NCBI RefSeq assembly: GCF_900104765.1
Contig: NZ_LT629737.1
Location: 1,240,001-1,304,000 of the forward strand
Reading direction: 5' to 3'
DNA from: Gillisia sp. Hel1_33_143
GTDB taxonomy: Bacteria > Bacteroidota > Bacteroidia > Flavobacteriales > Flavobacteriaceae
Length of the DNA stretch: 64,000 nt
Within the stretch, counting starts at the first letter, position 1. Every line of letters begins with the position of its first letter. The notes below the pieces were generated by a model. It worked only from the letters and a program-made list of their open reading frames with translations. It had not been told where the DNA came from and made no database searches. The translations under genes were made by a program, and so were the position numbers. This document shows, in pieces, positions 26,001-34,732 of this stretch.

Positions 26001-26784
26001 CAATATCTGCAACGGATTTTACATAGCCCAAACCACGAACCAGATATTCGGCCTGATTGATTTCCAATGTTTGTGCACCAATATCTTGGTTGCTCTGCTT
26101 AACGGCTTTGACAATGGCACTTAATCCAATATTGTATTGGCGCATTTTCTCCGGGTCCACATCTACTTGATATTCCTGAACATAACCGCCGATAGACGCT
26201 ACTTCGGAAACACCACTTGCCGATGACAATCCGTATTTCACATAATAATCCTGTATACTACGCAGTTCCTGTAAATCCCAACCACCGGTTACATTACCAT
26301 CCTTGTCACGACCTTCTAGGGTGTACCAGAATATTTGTCCTAAACCTGTGGCATCAGGGCCCAAAGCTGGGTTAACGCCATCTGGCAGCAAGTTGGAAGG
26401 AAGCGAATTGAGTTTTTCGAGAATGCGGCTACGTGACCAGTAAAACTCCACATCTTCTTCAAAAATGATATAGATACTGGAAAACCCAAACATAGAGGAA
26501 CTACGAATAGTTTTCACGCCTGGAATACCTAGAAGCGAAGTTGTAAGTGGATACGTAATTTGGTCTTCAATATCCTGTGGCGAGCGCCCTTGCCATTTGG
26601 TAAAAACAATTTGTTGGTTTTCACCAATATCGGGAATGGCATCCACAGCTACAGGGTCAGTAGGCAAAATACCGGTCTCCCAATTAAAAGGTGCGTTTAC
26701 AACGCCCCAACCGACGAACAAAGCTAATAGTAAAACAGCTACTAATTTATTTTCTATTAGAAATTTGATGCTTTTATTCAGCAT
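23032..26784 (-). CDS. cusA: CusA/CzcA-type heavy-metal RND efflux pump, enlarged
   Basis: 1250 aa from the ATG at 26784 (MLNKSIKFLIENKLVAVLLL); an upstream extension in frame is not supported. It shows the RND layout: N-terminal helix, periplasmic loop, helices 2-6 with GTMVDVGVILAENMIRHLE (proton-relay Asp in TM4), a second loop and C-terminal helices. It is about 200 residues longer than E. coli CusA. The extra material is a membrane-like block of about 100 aa after TM6 and an 80-aa hydrophilic stretch in the second loop. It would pump Cu(I)/Ag(I) from the periplasm with the TolC-like channel and an adaptor. Confidence 0.9.
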   Translation of the reverse strand: MLNKSIKFLIENKLVAVLLLALFVGWGVVNAPFNWETGILPTDPVAVDAIPDIGENQQIVFTKWQGRSPQDIEDQITYPLTTSLLGIPGVKTIRSSSMFGFSSIYIIFEEDVEFYWSRSRILEKLNSLPSNLLPDGVNPALGPDATGLGQIFWYTLEGRDKDGNVTGGWDLQELRSIQDYYVKYGLSSASGVSEVASIGGYVQEYQVDVDPEKMRQYNIGLSAIVKAVKQSNQDIGAQTLEINQAEYLVRGLGYVKSVADIENAVVTSENFTSIRIKDIATVHLGPQTRRGILDKEGAEVVGGVVVARYGANPMEVINNVKEQIAELSSGLPTKVLADGRTSQVTIVPFYDRTQLIQETLHTLNEALTLEILITILVIIVMVFNLRASILISGLLPVAVLMVFIAMKLFDVDANIVALSGIAIAIGTMVDVGVILAENMIRHLEDEKLRFRESGIEYTTNEIIYNATAEVSGAILTAVLTTIISFIPVFTMIGAEGKLFRPLAFTKTMALTASLVIALFLIPPFAAFLFKKSTIREHAKYIINAVLIVLGITAIFYGYWLGIILIAYGIVAILSVRDIITAKRANLIHIVISCIAIVFLLAEYWRPLGFDRGIIMNLIFVAIICFGLLGAFSIFQKYYDTILRWALQNRLLFLIIPTTVLILGAIIMRNTGKEFMPSLNEGSFLLMPTSLPHAGVEENKRVLQQLDMAVASIPEIETVVGKSGRTESALDPAPLSMYENVIQYKSEYMRNKNGERQRYRVNDDGLFVLKNDKFIINPNNEIDDDANYEASQLKTNATHNDLIEDGSGEYYRNWRPEIDSPDDIWNEIVKVTKFPGVTSAPKLQPIETRLVMLQTGMRAPMGIKVKGPDLKTIEAFGLQLEDILKQAEGVKEQAVFADRIVGKPYLLIDIKRDQLARYGISIMDVQEVLQVAVGGMPLTQTVEGRERYGVRVRYPRELRANPEDLKDIYVPVEKGSPVPLSELVDIRYEQGPQVIKSEDTFLIGYVLFDKLDGFAEVDVVENAQALIQQKIDNGDLIVPQGINYRFTGTYENQLRAEKTLSVVVPLALLIIFLILYFQFRSVSTSLMVFTGIAVAFAGGFIMIWLYGQDWFFNFSFFGENMRDLFNMKTINLSVAVWVGFIALFGIATDDGVVMATYLTQTFDRENPNDKKGIRLATLEAAGKRIRPCLMTTVTTVLALLPVLTSTGKGSDIMIPMAIPIFGGMIIDITSYFLVPVLYSWKKEYQLKRANK
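25425..25440. repeat. Palindrome CGCTTTCGCGAAAGCG, copy in cusA
   Basis: Perfect 16-bp copy inside the cusA coding sequence, read in the protein as LRFRESG. It follows the conserved TM4 region. Confidence 0.8.
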
Positions 26785-26811
26785 AGAAATGATTATTAAG
26801 TAATTATAAAT

Positions 26812-26834
26812 CTTGTTTAAAAGTGACAAACAAG
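26812..26834. promoter_or_regulatory. Inverted repeat upstream of cusA
   Basis: CTTGTTT and AAACAAG form a perfect 7-bp inverted repeat spaced by nine bases, about 28-50 bp upstream of the cusA ATG. A related core (AACAAGCTTGTT) occurs upstream of the second HYC_CC_PP gene. Possible operator or 5'-UTR hairpin; function inferred. Confidence 0.4.
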
Positions 26835-26887
26835 CAGAAATGTCCAAAACAAATTAATGCAGGACTACAGTTCTAATTACTTAAAAA

Positions 26888-27304
26888 TCAAATAAGGAAA
26901 GTCTGGTCTAAAACTTGAATATCCCTGACCAAGGGAGGAGGCGTATAATCTCTGTATGAATTTAAATCTTCTTGAGATTCGAAAAATAAGTGTATATAGG
27001 TATGGATAAAAGCAGCAACAAATAGTTGTTGGTCTTTATCTAATTTGTCGAACGATGTTTTTAAAGTATCTTGCCCTTCAACAATCACTTGTTCATCACT
27101 ACAGCAATCTTTTTTAGAAATATCACACTCTGATGACTGCGATTGCTGTTGAACATCCATACCGCAAGTTTGAGCGTGACCAAATAATGAAGAGTCCACA
27201 AAAATATCTCCACAATAATGACTATCTACCGTAAATGATACGGTTGACAACAACACTAACAGTGCCATAGAGAATGTTGATATTTTAAAAAAGATTTTCT
27301 TCAT
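26888..27304 (-). CDS. HYC_CC_PP family small exported protein
   Basis: 138 aa from the ATG at 27304 (MKKIFFKISTFSMALLVLLS). It has a signal peptide, an HYCGD segment, a C-x-C/CC core (CDISKKDCCSDEQ), and a C-terminal PPPLV stretch, the pattern of the HYC_CC_PP family of Bacteroidota, which lies near copper and silver efflux genes. The paralogue at 33960-34382 shares this layout. Likely periplasmic metal binding through Cys/His, inferred. It is oriented away from the iron operon that follows. Confidence 0.78.
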   Translation of the reverse strand: MKKIFFKISTFSMALLVLLSTVSFTVDSHYCGDIFVDSSLFGHAQTCGMDVQQQSQSSECDISKKDCCSDEQVIVEGQDTLKTSFDKLDKDQQLFVAAFIHTYIHLFFESQEDLNSYRDYTPPPLVRDIQVLDQTFLI

Positions 27305-27450
27305 TGAATTTACAAAAATACAAAATTTCAAGTAAATTTTCTTTATTTAACAAATAATTTTGATTTCATATGCAACATATTCTCCTAAATCTATATGAAA
27401 GATTATCTAATTTCTAGAAAAATGCCGAATACAAACCTGTTTTAAATTTA

Positions 27451-27473
27451 TTATTAAGAATTGTTCTAAATAA
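27451..27473. promoter_or_regulatory. 23-bp palindrome, probable iron-responsive operator
   Basis: TTATTAAGAATTGTTCTAAATAA is an almost perfect palindrome with arms TTATT and AATAA around AGAA/TTCT. It ends 2 bp before a -33 TTTG element. Similar TTTAGAnTnATTCTAAA motifs are known upstream of iron-uptake operons in Bacteroidota. The operon downstream (imelysin, TonB receptor) is of the iron type. Confidence 0.6.
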
Positions 27474-27474
27474 G

Positions 27475-27505
27475 TTTGTTTTTTTAAATTTCATTTCTAT
27501 TTTTG
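27475..27505 (+). promoter_or_regulatory. Bacteroidota-type promoter of the iron operon
   Basis: TTTG at 27475-27478 and TATTTTTG (TAnnTTTG) at 27498-27505 are 19 bp apart, matching the -33/-7 promoter of Bacteroidota. The first gene begins about 44 bp downstream. It adjoins the palindrome at 27451-27473, so a repressor bound there would block the -33 region. Confidence 0.65.
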
Positions 27506-27549
27506 TCGCTGAAATAATCACTTACTTATATTAAGTCTAAATAAATTTA

Positions 27550-28773
27550 ATGATGAAAAAAATGTTTTTTACCGCAATTATAGGAAGCCTTATTTTTGCT
27601 TCGTGTTCTTCTGATGATGAGCCGATTACTGAAACCTCAAACATTGAGGTGCCTTCAAACTACACCTTCGAAAGAGATGGACAATCCACAGTGGATTTTA
27701 GTGGCCAGACCATCCGAATTTTAATGGCTGAAGAAATCCTGAATTCCTTTACAGATTTCGAAAACACGACTGTGATATCCTTGCAGGCAATGTATGCACA
27801 TCAGGAAGGGGACCTAGATTTTTCAGACGCTGCCTTAAATGCGTCAGATAAAAACGTACGCAGTAAAACGGCTGCGTCCCAAGATTATTTTAGCGCAAAC
27901 ACCACAGAAGCGGCAGCTATAAGAAACCTATTCGATAGCTATATTTCCGGTCAGGTCAATGAGGTATTCCCTAACAAGGATGTCCTAGCAGTCGCTGGCA
28001 GTGCCGGTCAACTTGCCGATGGGACAAAAACCCGGTATGTTAACGCTAAAGGACTTGTGTACAACCAAATGTTTGCAAAAAGCCTTATTGGGGCGCTGAT
28101 GGCAGATCAGATGCTTAACAACTATCTCAGCATAGCTGTTCTTGATGCTGATAATAAAGTTGCGGACAACGACAATGGGATTACAGAGGATGGAGAGACC
28201 TTTACCACGATGGAACATAATTGGGACGAGGCCTATGGATACCTCTACGGAACATCCGTTGATGCAGCCAACCCGAATGTAACCATTGGGGGCGATGATA
28301 GTTTTTTGAATGATTATTTGGGCACAGTAAACGCAGACCCGGATTTTTCTACCATTGCTGCCGATATTTTTGATGCATTCAAATTGGGTCGTGCCGCGAT
28401 AGTGGCAAAAGATTATGCCGTGCGGGATGCCCAGGCTGCCATTATACGTCAAAAAATATCGGAGGTCATTGCCATCCGTTCCATATATTATCTGCAACAA
28501 GGTAAAAACAGACTTGCAAATGCCGAGTATGGGGCCGCTTTCCAAAACCTTTCCGAAGGCTATGGGTTTGTTTCCAGTTTACGCTTCACTAGAAATCAAG
28601 ACACAGGTAGTTCTTTCTTCAGCCGAAGCGAGGTCGATGGTTTTACATCTGCTCTCTTGGCGGATGGACCCAATGGTTTTTGGGACCTTGAACCTTCAAC
28701 ACTGGACAGTATTGCTGAAGCTATTGCCGCTAAATTTGACTTCACGGTCGAACAAGCTGCGAGCGCAAATTAA
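27550..28773 (+). CDS. DUF4856 lipoprotein
   Basis: 407 aa with a lipoprotein signal (MMKKMFFTAIIGSLIFAS then Cys) and an Asp/Asn-rich mature part (CSSDDEPITETSN). It matches DUF4856 (YTFERDGQSTVDFSGQTIRI, NKDVLAVAGSAGQL, WDEAYGYLYG, LGRAAI). DUF4856 proteins lie beside imelysin genes in Bacteroidota iron-type operons and are imelysin-like themselves. The second ATG at 27553 is equally possible. First gene of the operon, behind the operator and promoter described above. Confidence 0.88.
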   Translation: MMKKMFFTAIIGSLIFASCSSDDEPITETSNIEVPSNYTFERDGQSTVDFSGQTIRILMAEEILNSFTDFENTTVISLQAMYAHQEGDLDFSDAALNASDKNVRSKTAASQDYFSANTTEAAAIRNLFDSYISGQVNEVFPNKDVLAVAGSAGQLADGTKTRYVNAKGLVYNQMFAKSLIGALMADQMLNNYLSIAVLDADNKVADNDNGITEDGETFTTMEHNWDEAYGYLYGTSVDAANPNVTIGGDDSFLNDYLGTVNADPDFSTIAADIFDAFKLGRAAIVAKDYAVRDAQAAIIRQKISEVIAIRSIYYLQQGKNRLANAEYGAAFQNLSEGYGFVSSLRFTRNQDTGSSFFSRSEVDGFTSALLADGPNGFWDLEPSTLDSIAEAIAAKFDFTVEQAASAN

Positions 28774-28845
28774 ATAAAAATTGAATTAGCCACATCAACC
28801 GATTTACCGCCGATGGAAAAATCGGTTGATTTAAAAAAAATAGTT

Positions 28846-29970
28846 ATGAAACACTGGAAACTTTGGAGTTTTATTAGTATCGGACTGCTGATTGTAGCGT
28901 GTTCAAAAGATAATGGGAACGAAAACTTGCCACCGGCTAACAATAATTTTGATCGTGGCGCAATGCTTTTAAATTGGGCAGATAATATCATTGTCCCTGC
29001 ATATACTTCTTTTAAAACAGAGGCCGAAAACCTGAACACTGCTGCAACGGTCTTTGCAAATGAGCCTACAGAGGCAAACCTTCAGGATTTGCGAGCTTCG
29101 TGGGCCGCATCCTATATTGCCTTTCAAAAGGTCTCTATGTTTGAAATTGGCAAAGCCGAAGAAGTAAGGTACAGGAACCGACTGAATATTTACCCCTCTG
29201 ATACCCAAAGAATAGAAAATTTTATAGAAACTGGCAGTTATGACTTGGCTTTGCCATCTACAATAGATGTACAAGGTTTCCCTGCTATAGATTATCTGAT
29301 CAACGGCCTTGGCGCAACAGATACCGAAATTGTAAGCTTCTATACCGTCAACGGCAATGCCCAGGGATATAAAAATTATCTCGGCACCCTTACGGAGACT
29401 ATCCTGCAATTGACCACAACAGTACTCGACGATTGGAATGCCAGCTTTAGGGATGTTTTTGTCGCAAATACAAGTTCGTCGGCAACGGGATCTGTTGACC
29501 AAATGGCGAACGACTATATCTTCTATTTTGAAAAATCGTTGCGGGCGGGCAAAGTGGGGATACCCGCAGGTGTTTTCTCCCAACAACCATTACCCCAAAA
29601 TGTAGAGGCTCGCTATAAAAAAGATTTTTCCAAACAATTGCTGCTAACAGCAGTTAAGGCAAGCCAAGATTTTTTTAATGGAAAATATTTTAGCAACAAT
29701 TCGACTGGAGAAAGTTTTAATACTTACCTCGATTTTTTGAATAGCATTAAAAATGGGGAAGACCTTAGCAGTCTTATCAACGCTCAATTCAATGCTGCAG
29801 AAACCCAAGCAAATGAACTAAACAATAATTTTGCTCTACAGATTGAAACTGACAATACCAAAATGCTAAGTACTTATGATGAGCTACAACGCAACGTTAT
29901 CCTCTTAAAAGTGGATATGTTGCAGGCATTGAGCATAAATGTGGATTATGTAGATGCCGATGGCGATTAG
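28846..29970 (+). CDS. Imelysin family lipoprotein
   Basis: 374 aa from the ATG at 28846 (the frame is open further upstream but the lipoprotein signal begins here: MKHWKLWSFISIGLLIVACS). Mature part has the imelysin pattern (ASWAASYIAFQKVSMFEIG, GFPAIDYLINGLG). Imelysins are periplasmic or outer-membrane iron-regulated proteins of the EfeO/M75 type thought to bind iron or haem ligands. It follows the DUF4856 gene in the same operon and precedes HTTM. Confidence 0.88.
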   Translation: MKHWKLWSFISIGLLIVACSKDNGNENLPPANNNFDRGAMLLNWADNIIVPAYTSFKTEAENLNTAATVFANEPTEANLQDLRASWAASYIAFQKVSMFEIGKAEEVRYRNRLNIYPSDTQRIENFIETGSYDLALPSTIDVQGFPAIDYLINGLGATDTEIVSFYTVNGNAQGYKNYLGTLTETILQLTTTVLDDWNASFRDVFVANTSSSATGSVDQMANDYIFYFEKSLRAGKVGIPAGVFSQQPLPQNVEARYKKDFSKQLLLTAVKASQDFFNGKYFSNNSTGESFNTYLDFLNSIKNGEDLSSLINAQFNAAETQANELNNNFALQIETDNTKMLSTYDELQRNVILLKVDMLQALSINVDYVDADGD

Positions 29971-29973
29971 TCA

Positions 29974-31338
29974 ATGGTTTTGCGTTTAAATACATATCGA
30001 AATAAAACTACCGAGGCCGCCCCGTTGGCGGTCTTTCGTATTTTTTTCGGTCTTATGATGTTTATTAGTATTGTCCGTTTTTGGAGCAATGGCTGGATTG
30101 ACAAATTGTATATTCAGCCTAAATTATTTTTTTCATACTATGGATTTGAATGGGTGCAGCCTTTGGGCGTTTATACCTATTTATTATTCTTTATTTGTGC
30201 TATGGCGGCAATCTGTATTGCTTTAGGTTATCGATACAGGATAGCGATCATAATTTTTTTTTTAAGCTTTACCTATATCGAATTGATGGATAAGACCACC
30301 TATCTTAACCATTATTATTTTATTAGCTGCCTTAGTTTTTTAATGATCTTCCTCCCGGCAAATGCCTATTATTCAATGGATGCCCAAAGGGATAGGGATA
30401 AGGCCTATAAACAGATCCCCAAATGGACCACTGATGCCATAAAATTATTGATTGCACTTGTCTATTTCTACGCCGGTCTGGCAAAACTGAACAGCGACTG
30501 GCTCGTTGAGGCAATGCCGCTTAAGATATGGTTGCCGGCCCAATATGACTTGCCATTGTTGGGAAATTTAATGCAGCAACAATGGCTTCACTATGCCTTT
30601 AGCTGGGGTGGTGCTGCCTATGATCTGGCGATACCGTTTTTGTTGTTTTATAGACCCACCCGTTGGGCAGCTTTCGGTCTGGTGGTGATTTTTCATTTGA
30701 TGACCCGAATCCTCTTTCCCATAGGTATGTTCCCCTATGTGATGATCGTGAGCGCACTCGTTTTTTTCGATGCGGGAGTCCACCATAAAATATTGAAAAC
30801 GATTTCGACTATTTTTAGGATTAAAAAGGAAAAGACAGATGCAGGGATACGCCATAAAACCTATCGCAACAAAACCAAGACTCCAATGCTTATCGTTGGT
30901 TTGTTTATTGCCTTTCAGTTACTTTTTCCTTGGCGTTATCTGCTCTATAAAAATGAGCTTTTTTGGACCGAGGAAGGATACCGCTTTTCTTAGCGGGTAA
31001 TGCTAATGGAAAAAGCCGGATATGCACAATTTAAGGTTGTGGATAAAAAAAAGGGAACGGCTTTCCTTGTTGACAATACCGATTTTCTGTCAACATTTCA
31101 GGAAAAACAGATGAGCACCCAACCCGACTTTATCCTTCAGTACGCCCAGTTGCTCGGAAAACATTTTACAGCCCATGGCCATAAAAATATAGCGGTCTAT
31201 GTAGAAAGTTATGTGGCACTGAATGGCAGGTTGAGCCAACCTTATATTGACCCAAAAGTAAATTTACTGGAGCAGGAAGAGTCGTTTGGGGCCAAGGACT
31301 GGATATTGGAATTTAAGGATGAAATCAAAGGTTTTTAA
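29974..31338 (+). pseudogene. HTTM-domain membrane protein broken by an in-frame TAG
   Basis: One continuous frame from 29974 to 31338 is interrupted only by TAG at 30991-30993. The N-terminal part (339 aa, ending ERYRFS-like sequence EEGYRFS) holds the HTTM helices (PLAVFRIFFGLMMFISIVRF, HHYY-type motif YLNHYYFIS, YFYAGLAKLNSDW). The C-terminal part resumes RVMLMEKAGYAQF, which in family members follows a Trp: TGG to TAG explains it. HTTM proteins (vitamin-K-dependent carboxylase-like) accompany TonB/imelysin operons. Either a nonsense mutation, a sequencing error or stop read-through. Confidence 0.75.
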
Positions 31339-31346
31339 ACAAAAAA

Positions 31347-33794
31347 ATGTATTTAAAAAAAGAACATATAATCGCAACCCTATTTTTTGCCTTCACAAGT
31401 TCTGCAATGTTTGCACAATATGTGGTTCAGGGAAAAGTAGTTTCTGCAGCTTCCAACGAACCTGTCCCAAATGCCGAAGTGTTTCTCACTACTCTAAGAA
31501 AATCAACCATCACGAATGATTTTGGGGATTTCAAATTTCAGGACATTCCAAAAGGGACCTATAATTTTACCGTATTTGCCTACGAGTATGCTATACTGGA
31601 TCACGAGGTTAGCATTTCCGATGATACGTCACTGAACTTAGAACTTGAATCTTTGGGCATAGAACTTTCTGAAGTAGTGGTCACCCAAAGAAAAGAACGC
31701 CTTTTCGCCCTAAAACGATTAAGGGACGTTGAGGGAACTGCCATTTATGCGGGCAAGAAGAGCGAAGTGGTATTGGTAAGCAACCTTACCGCTAACCTTG
31801 CCGGCGGTAATGCCAGGCAGATATACTCCCAAGTGGTCGGGCTCAATATCTACGAAAACAACGATGCGGGACTGCAATTGAATATTGGTGGGCGTGGCCT
31901 CAATCCCAACCGCAGTGCAAACTTCAATACAAGACAAAATGGTTATGACATCTCTGCAGATGTACTGGGATATCCCGAAAGTTACTATACACCGCCGGCT
32001 GAATCCATTTCAGAGATCGAAGTGGTACGCGGTGCGGCATCTTTGCAGTATGGGACACAATTTGGAGGCCTTATCAATTTTAAACTGAAACAACCCGATC
32101 CCAACAAGAAAATAGAGTGGATATCCCGGCAATCCTTGGGTTCTTACAACTTGTTCACCAGTTTTAACAGTTTAGGCGGGACCTTGGGCAAGGTAGGTTA
32201 TTATACTTTTTTCAACTATAAAAAAGGAAATAGTTTTCGTCCCAACTCCCAGTTTGAATCCTTCAATGGCTACGTACATTTGGATTATTCGCCTACAGAA
32301 AGGACCAAAATTTCCTTTGAGGTAAGCTATTTAAACTATTTGGCACAGCAACCGGGCGGTCTTACCGATGAACAGTTTGAGGAAGACCCCACGTTTAGCA
32401 ACCGAACCCGAAACTGGTTTAATGTGGATTGGAAATTATATGCTATGCGATTGGAACACGCTTTGAGCAATAAAACCGATTTTAGCCTCAACCTCTTTGC
32501 CTTGGATGCCTATAGGAAATCGGTTGGTTTTCGCGAAAACAGGGTTTCACAGGAGGATGATCTGGAGGCTCCAAGGGAATTGATAGTAGGTAATTTTAAC
32601 AACTGGGGGGCAGAGGCCCGTTTGTTGACCCGGTATAATTTCTTCGGAAAAGAGAATACGGTGCTTTTTGGTGGAAAGTACTATCAATCCAATAATACAG
32701 AGCGGCAGGGGCCAGGCAGCAACGGTAGCAATGCCAATTTTAATTTTGAAGAACAGACCTACCCCAACTACCCAAGGCAAAGCGATTTTAGGTTTCCGAA
32801 CTTGAACCTTGCCCTGTTTTCCGAAAATGTCTTTAAGTTCTCCGAAAAAATTTCGGTAACTCCTGGGCTACGGTTTGAATATATAAAGACTAGAAGTAGG
32901 GGCGAATTTAAACGGATCAACTTTGATATTGCAGGTAACCCCATCTTAAACGAAGATGTGGCGGATAACCGTGATCTTGAACGTTCTTTTATTTTATTGG
33001 GTGTTGGGCTAAGTTATAAACCCCATAAAACGGTTGAACTATATGGGAATATAAGCCAGAATTACCGCTCGGTTACTTTTAATGATATTAGAATTACCAA
33101 TCCGTCATTGACCGTAGATCCCAACATCAAAGATGAGCAAGGATATACTTTTGATATAGGGGCTCGCGGGCGAATAAAGAAATACCTTTCCTATGATGTG
33201 GGAGCATTTTTTTTAAATTACAAAGATCGTTTGGGTGTGATATTACGGGAAGTAAGTGATATCCAACAGGAGCGGTTTAGAGGGAACATAGGGGATGCCA
33301 TTACCTATGGCATTGAAAGTTTTGTGGACTGGAATATATGGGAAACCCTGTCCACAGAAAAAAACGATATCAAACTCGGTACTTTTGTCAACCTGGCCCT
33401 TACAGATTCAAAATACACCTCTTCCCAAGAAAACAATGTGAAGGGCAAAAAAGTGGAGTTCATTCCCGGTATTAACCTAAAAACAGGATTAAATTTTGGG
33501 TATAAAGACTTTTTGGGTAGTTTGCAATATACTTATTTGGGCCAACAGTTTACCGATGCCACCAATTCGCCCAGGGATTTTCAAAGCCAGAGTGGTATTG
33601 TAGGTGAAATACCTGCCTATAATATTATGGATCTTTCTTTTTCCTATACCTATAATCGGTTTAAACTGGAAGCGGGGGTCAACAATGTTTTGAACGAAAG
33701 TTATTTTACACGCCGTGCGACGGGCTATCCGGGCCCAGGGATCATACCAAGTTTACCACGAACCATATATGTGCTCTTACAACTTAAATTTTGA
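31347..33794 (+). CDS. TonB-dependent outer-membrane receptor (FecA-like)
   Basis: 815 aa with a signal peptide (1-23), an N-terminal CarboxypepD_reg-like beta domain (VVQGKVVSAASNEPVPNAEV), a plug domain (LQLNIGGRGLNPNRSANFNT, EVVRGAASLQYGTQFGG) and a 22-stranded barrel ending VLLQLKF with a terminal Phe. The sequence resembles iron-citrate/siderophore receptors, and it is the last gene of the imelysin operon. Likely Fe uptake across the outer membrane; ligand unknown. Confidence 0.9.
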   Translation: MYLKKEHIIATLFFAFTSSAMFAQYVVQGKVVSAASNEPVPNAEVFLTTLRKSTITNDFGDFKFQDIPKGTYNFTVFAYEYAILDHEVSISDDTSLNLELESLGIELSEVVVTQRKERLFALKRLRDVEGTAIYAGKKSEVVLVSNLTANLAGGNARQIYSQVVGLNIYENNDAGLQLNIGGRGLNPNRSANFNTRQNGYDISADVLGYPESYYTPPAESISEIEVVRGAASLQYGTQFGGLINFKLKQPDPNKKIEWISRQSLGSYNLFTSFNSLGGTLGKVGYYTFFNYKKGNSFRPNSQFESFNGYVHLDYSPTERTKISFEVSYLNYLAQQPGGLTDEQFEEDPTFSNRTRNWFNVDWKLYAMRLEHALSNKTDFSLNLFALDAYRKSVGFRENRVSQEDDLEAPRELIVGNFNNWGAEARLLTRYNFFGKENTVLFGGKYYQSNNTERQGPGSNGSNANFNFEEQTYPNYPRQSDFRFPNLNLALFSENVFKFSEKISVTPGLRFEYIKTRSRGEFKRINFDIAGNPILNEDVADNRDLERSFILLGVGLSYKPHKTVELYGNISQNYRSVTFNDIRITNPSLTVDPNIKDEQGYTFDIGARGRIKKYLSYDVGAFFLNYKDRLGVILREVSDIQQERFRGNIGDAITYGIESFVDWNIWETLSTEKNDIKLGTFVNLALTDSKYTSSQENNVKGKKVEFIPGINLKTGLNFGYKDFLGSLQYTYLGQQFTDATNSPRDFQSQSGIVGEIPAYNIMDLSFSYTYNRFKLEAGVNNVLNESYFTRRATGYPGPGIIPSLPRTIYVLLQLKF

Positions 33795-33889
33795 GTTAAT
33801 CTGCATTAATGACAAAAATCATATTTCTGTTGAACCTTTAAAATTATCTTCGCATTAATTAATTTTGCTGTTAATTCATAAAAATTTGA

Positions 33890-33903
33890 TAACAAGCTTG
33901 TTA
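33890..33903. promoter_or_regulatory. Palindrome TAACAAGCTTGTTA upstream of HYC_CC_PP gene
   Basis: Perfect 14-bp palindrome 57-70 bp upstream of the GTG start at 33960. It shares AACAAG/CTTGTT half-sites with the inverted repeat upstream of cusA. Candidate operator for a metal-responsive regulator. Confidence 0.45.
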
Positions 33904-33959
33904 AACAGCAGCATTTAATTTACGAAAACATTTAATGTTAGACAAAATTTATTAATACT

Positions 33960-34382
33960 GTGAAATCTTTTTTTACCAAAATACTATCTTTTTTTTTAGC
34001 AGTTTTTATACTGTTTTCTACTTCTTCTTTCACGGTGGATATGCACTTTTGCTGTAATAAATTGGTGGATATGGCTTTTTTTAGTAAGGCAGAATCCTGT
34101 ATGGAGATTGTACAAAAAAAAGATAATAATTCCAAGCAATGTACTTCCATACAAGAGAAAAGTTGTTGCGATAATCAAACCATTGTAAAAGAAGGAGGTG
34201 ACACCTTTAAGAAGTCCAATACAATTTTAGAGATTGATACTTTAGTTTTCATAAATACTTTTTTTAATACTTATATTAATCTGTTCGAGGGGCTAGAAGA
34301 AAACGTCATTTCTTTTAAAACCTACAGGCCGCCTTTATTATCTACAGATATTATAATTCTCAACGAGACCTTCTTAATTTGA
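33960..34382 (+). CDS. HYC_CC_PP family small exported protein, paralogue
   Basis: 140 aa with GTG start (MKSFFTKILSFFLAVFILFS) at 33960, signal peptide, HFCCNK, CTSIQEKSCCDN, and a C-terminal RPPLLS. Shares layout with the protein at 26888-27304 (SFTVD then H-x-C, a CC pair, and a PP motif followed by a conserved ending TFLI). Separated from its paralogue by the iron operon. Role unknown; Cys/His-rich nature and neighbours suggest copper binding. Confidence 0.75.
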   Translation: MKSFFTKILSFFLAVFILFSTSSFTVDMHFCCNKLVDMAFFSKAESCMEIVQKKDNNSKQCTSIQEKSCCDNQTIVKEGGDTFKKSNTILEIDTLVFINTFFNTYINLFEGLEENVISFKTYRPPLLSTDIIILNETFLI

Positions 34383-34732
34383 TTTTCTACATCGCAGATT
34401 GACTTTAATCTGCATTCCCTCTATAGCCAAAGTTTCACTTCTGGCTAACATTTGTTGTACTCTATTTTCAGCATCACAAAATATTATTAACCCTGTAAGA
34501 TATAGACTTTTCAAACCATTAACTTAAAACTCAATGATAATTTTATTTACTATAAGCAATTAAAAAGCATTTTGGATTATGAGTATGGTACGTAATCGCT
34601 GCCTAAAAGTAATTAAGCAGAAGTCACAGGAGCATCAAAGTGACTGTTCTTCCTTAATATTAGGAAGATCATTGGTTGAGCACTTATAAAACCCGTGAAT
34701 AAAATTGTAGGTATCTTGAAAAAAGTACCTGA

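Noticed and set aside
28415-28777. 120-aa plus-strand ORF within the DUF4856 gene
   Set aside because: Alternative frame of a clear lipoprotein gene; no family or good start.
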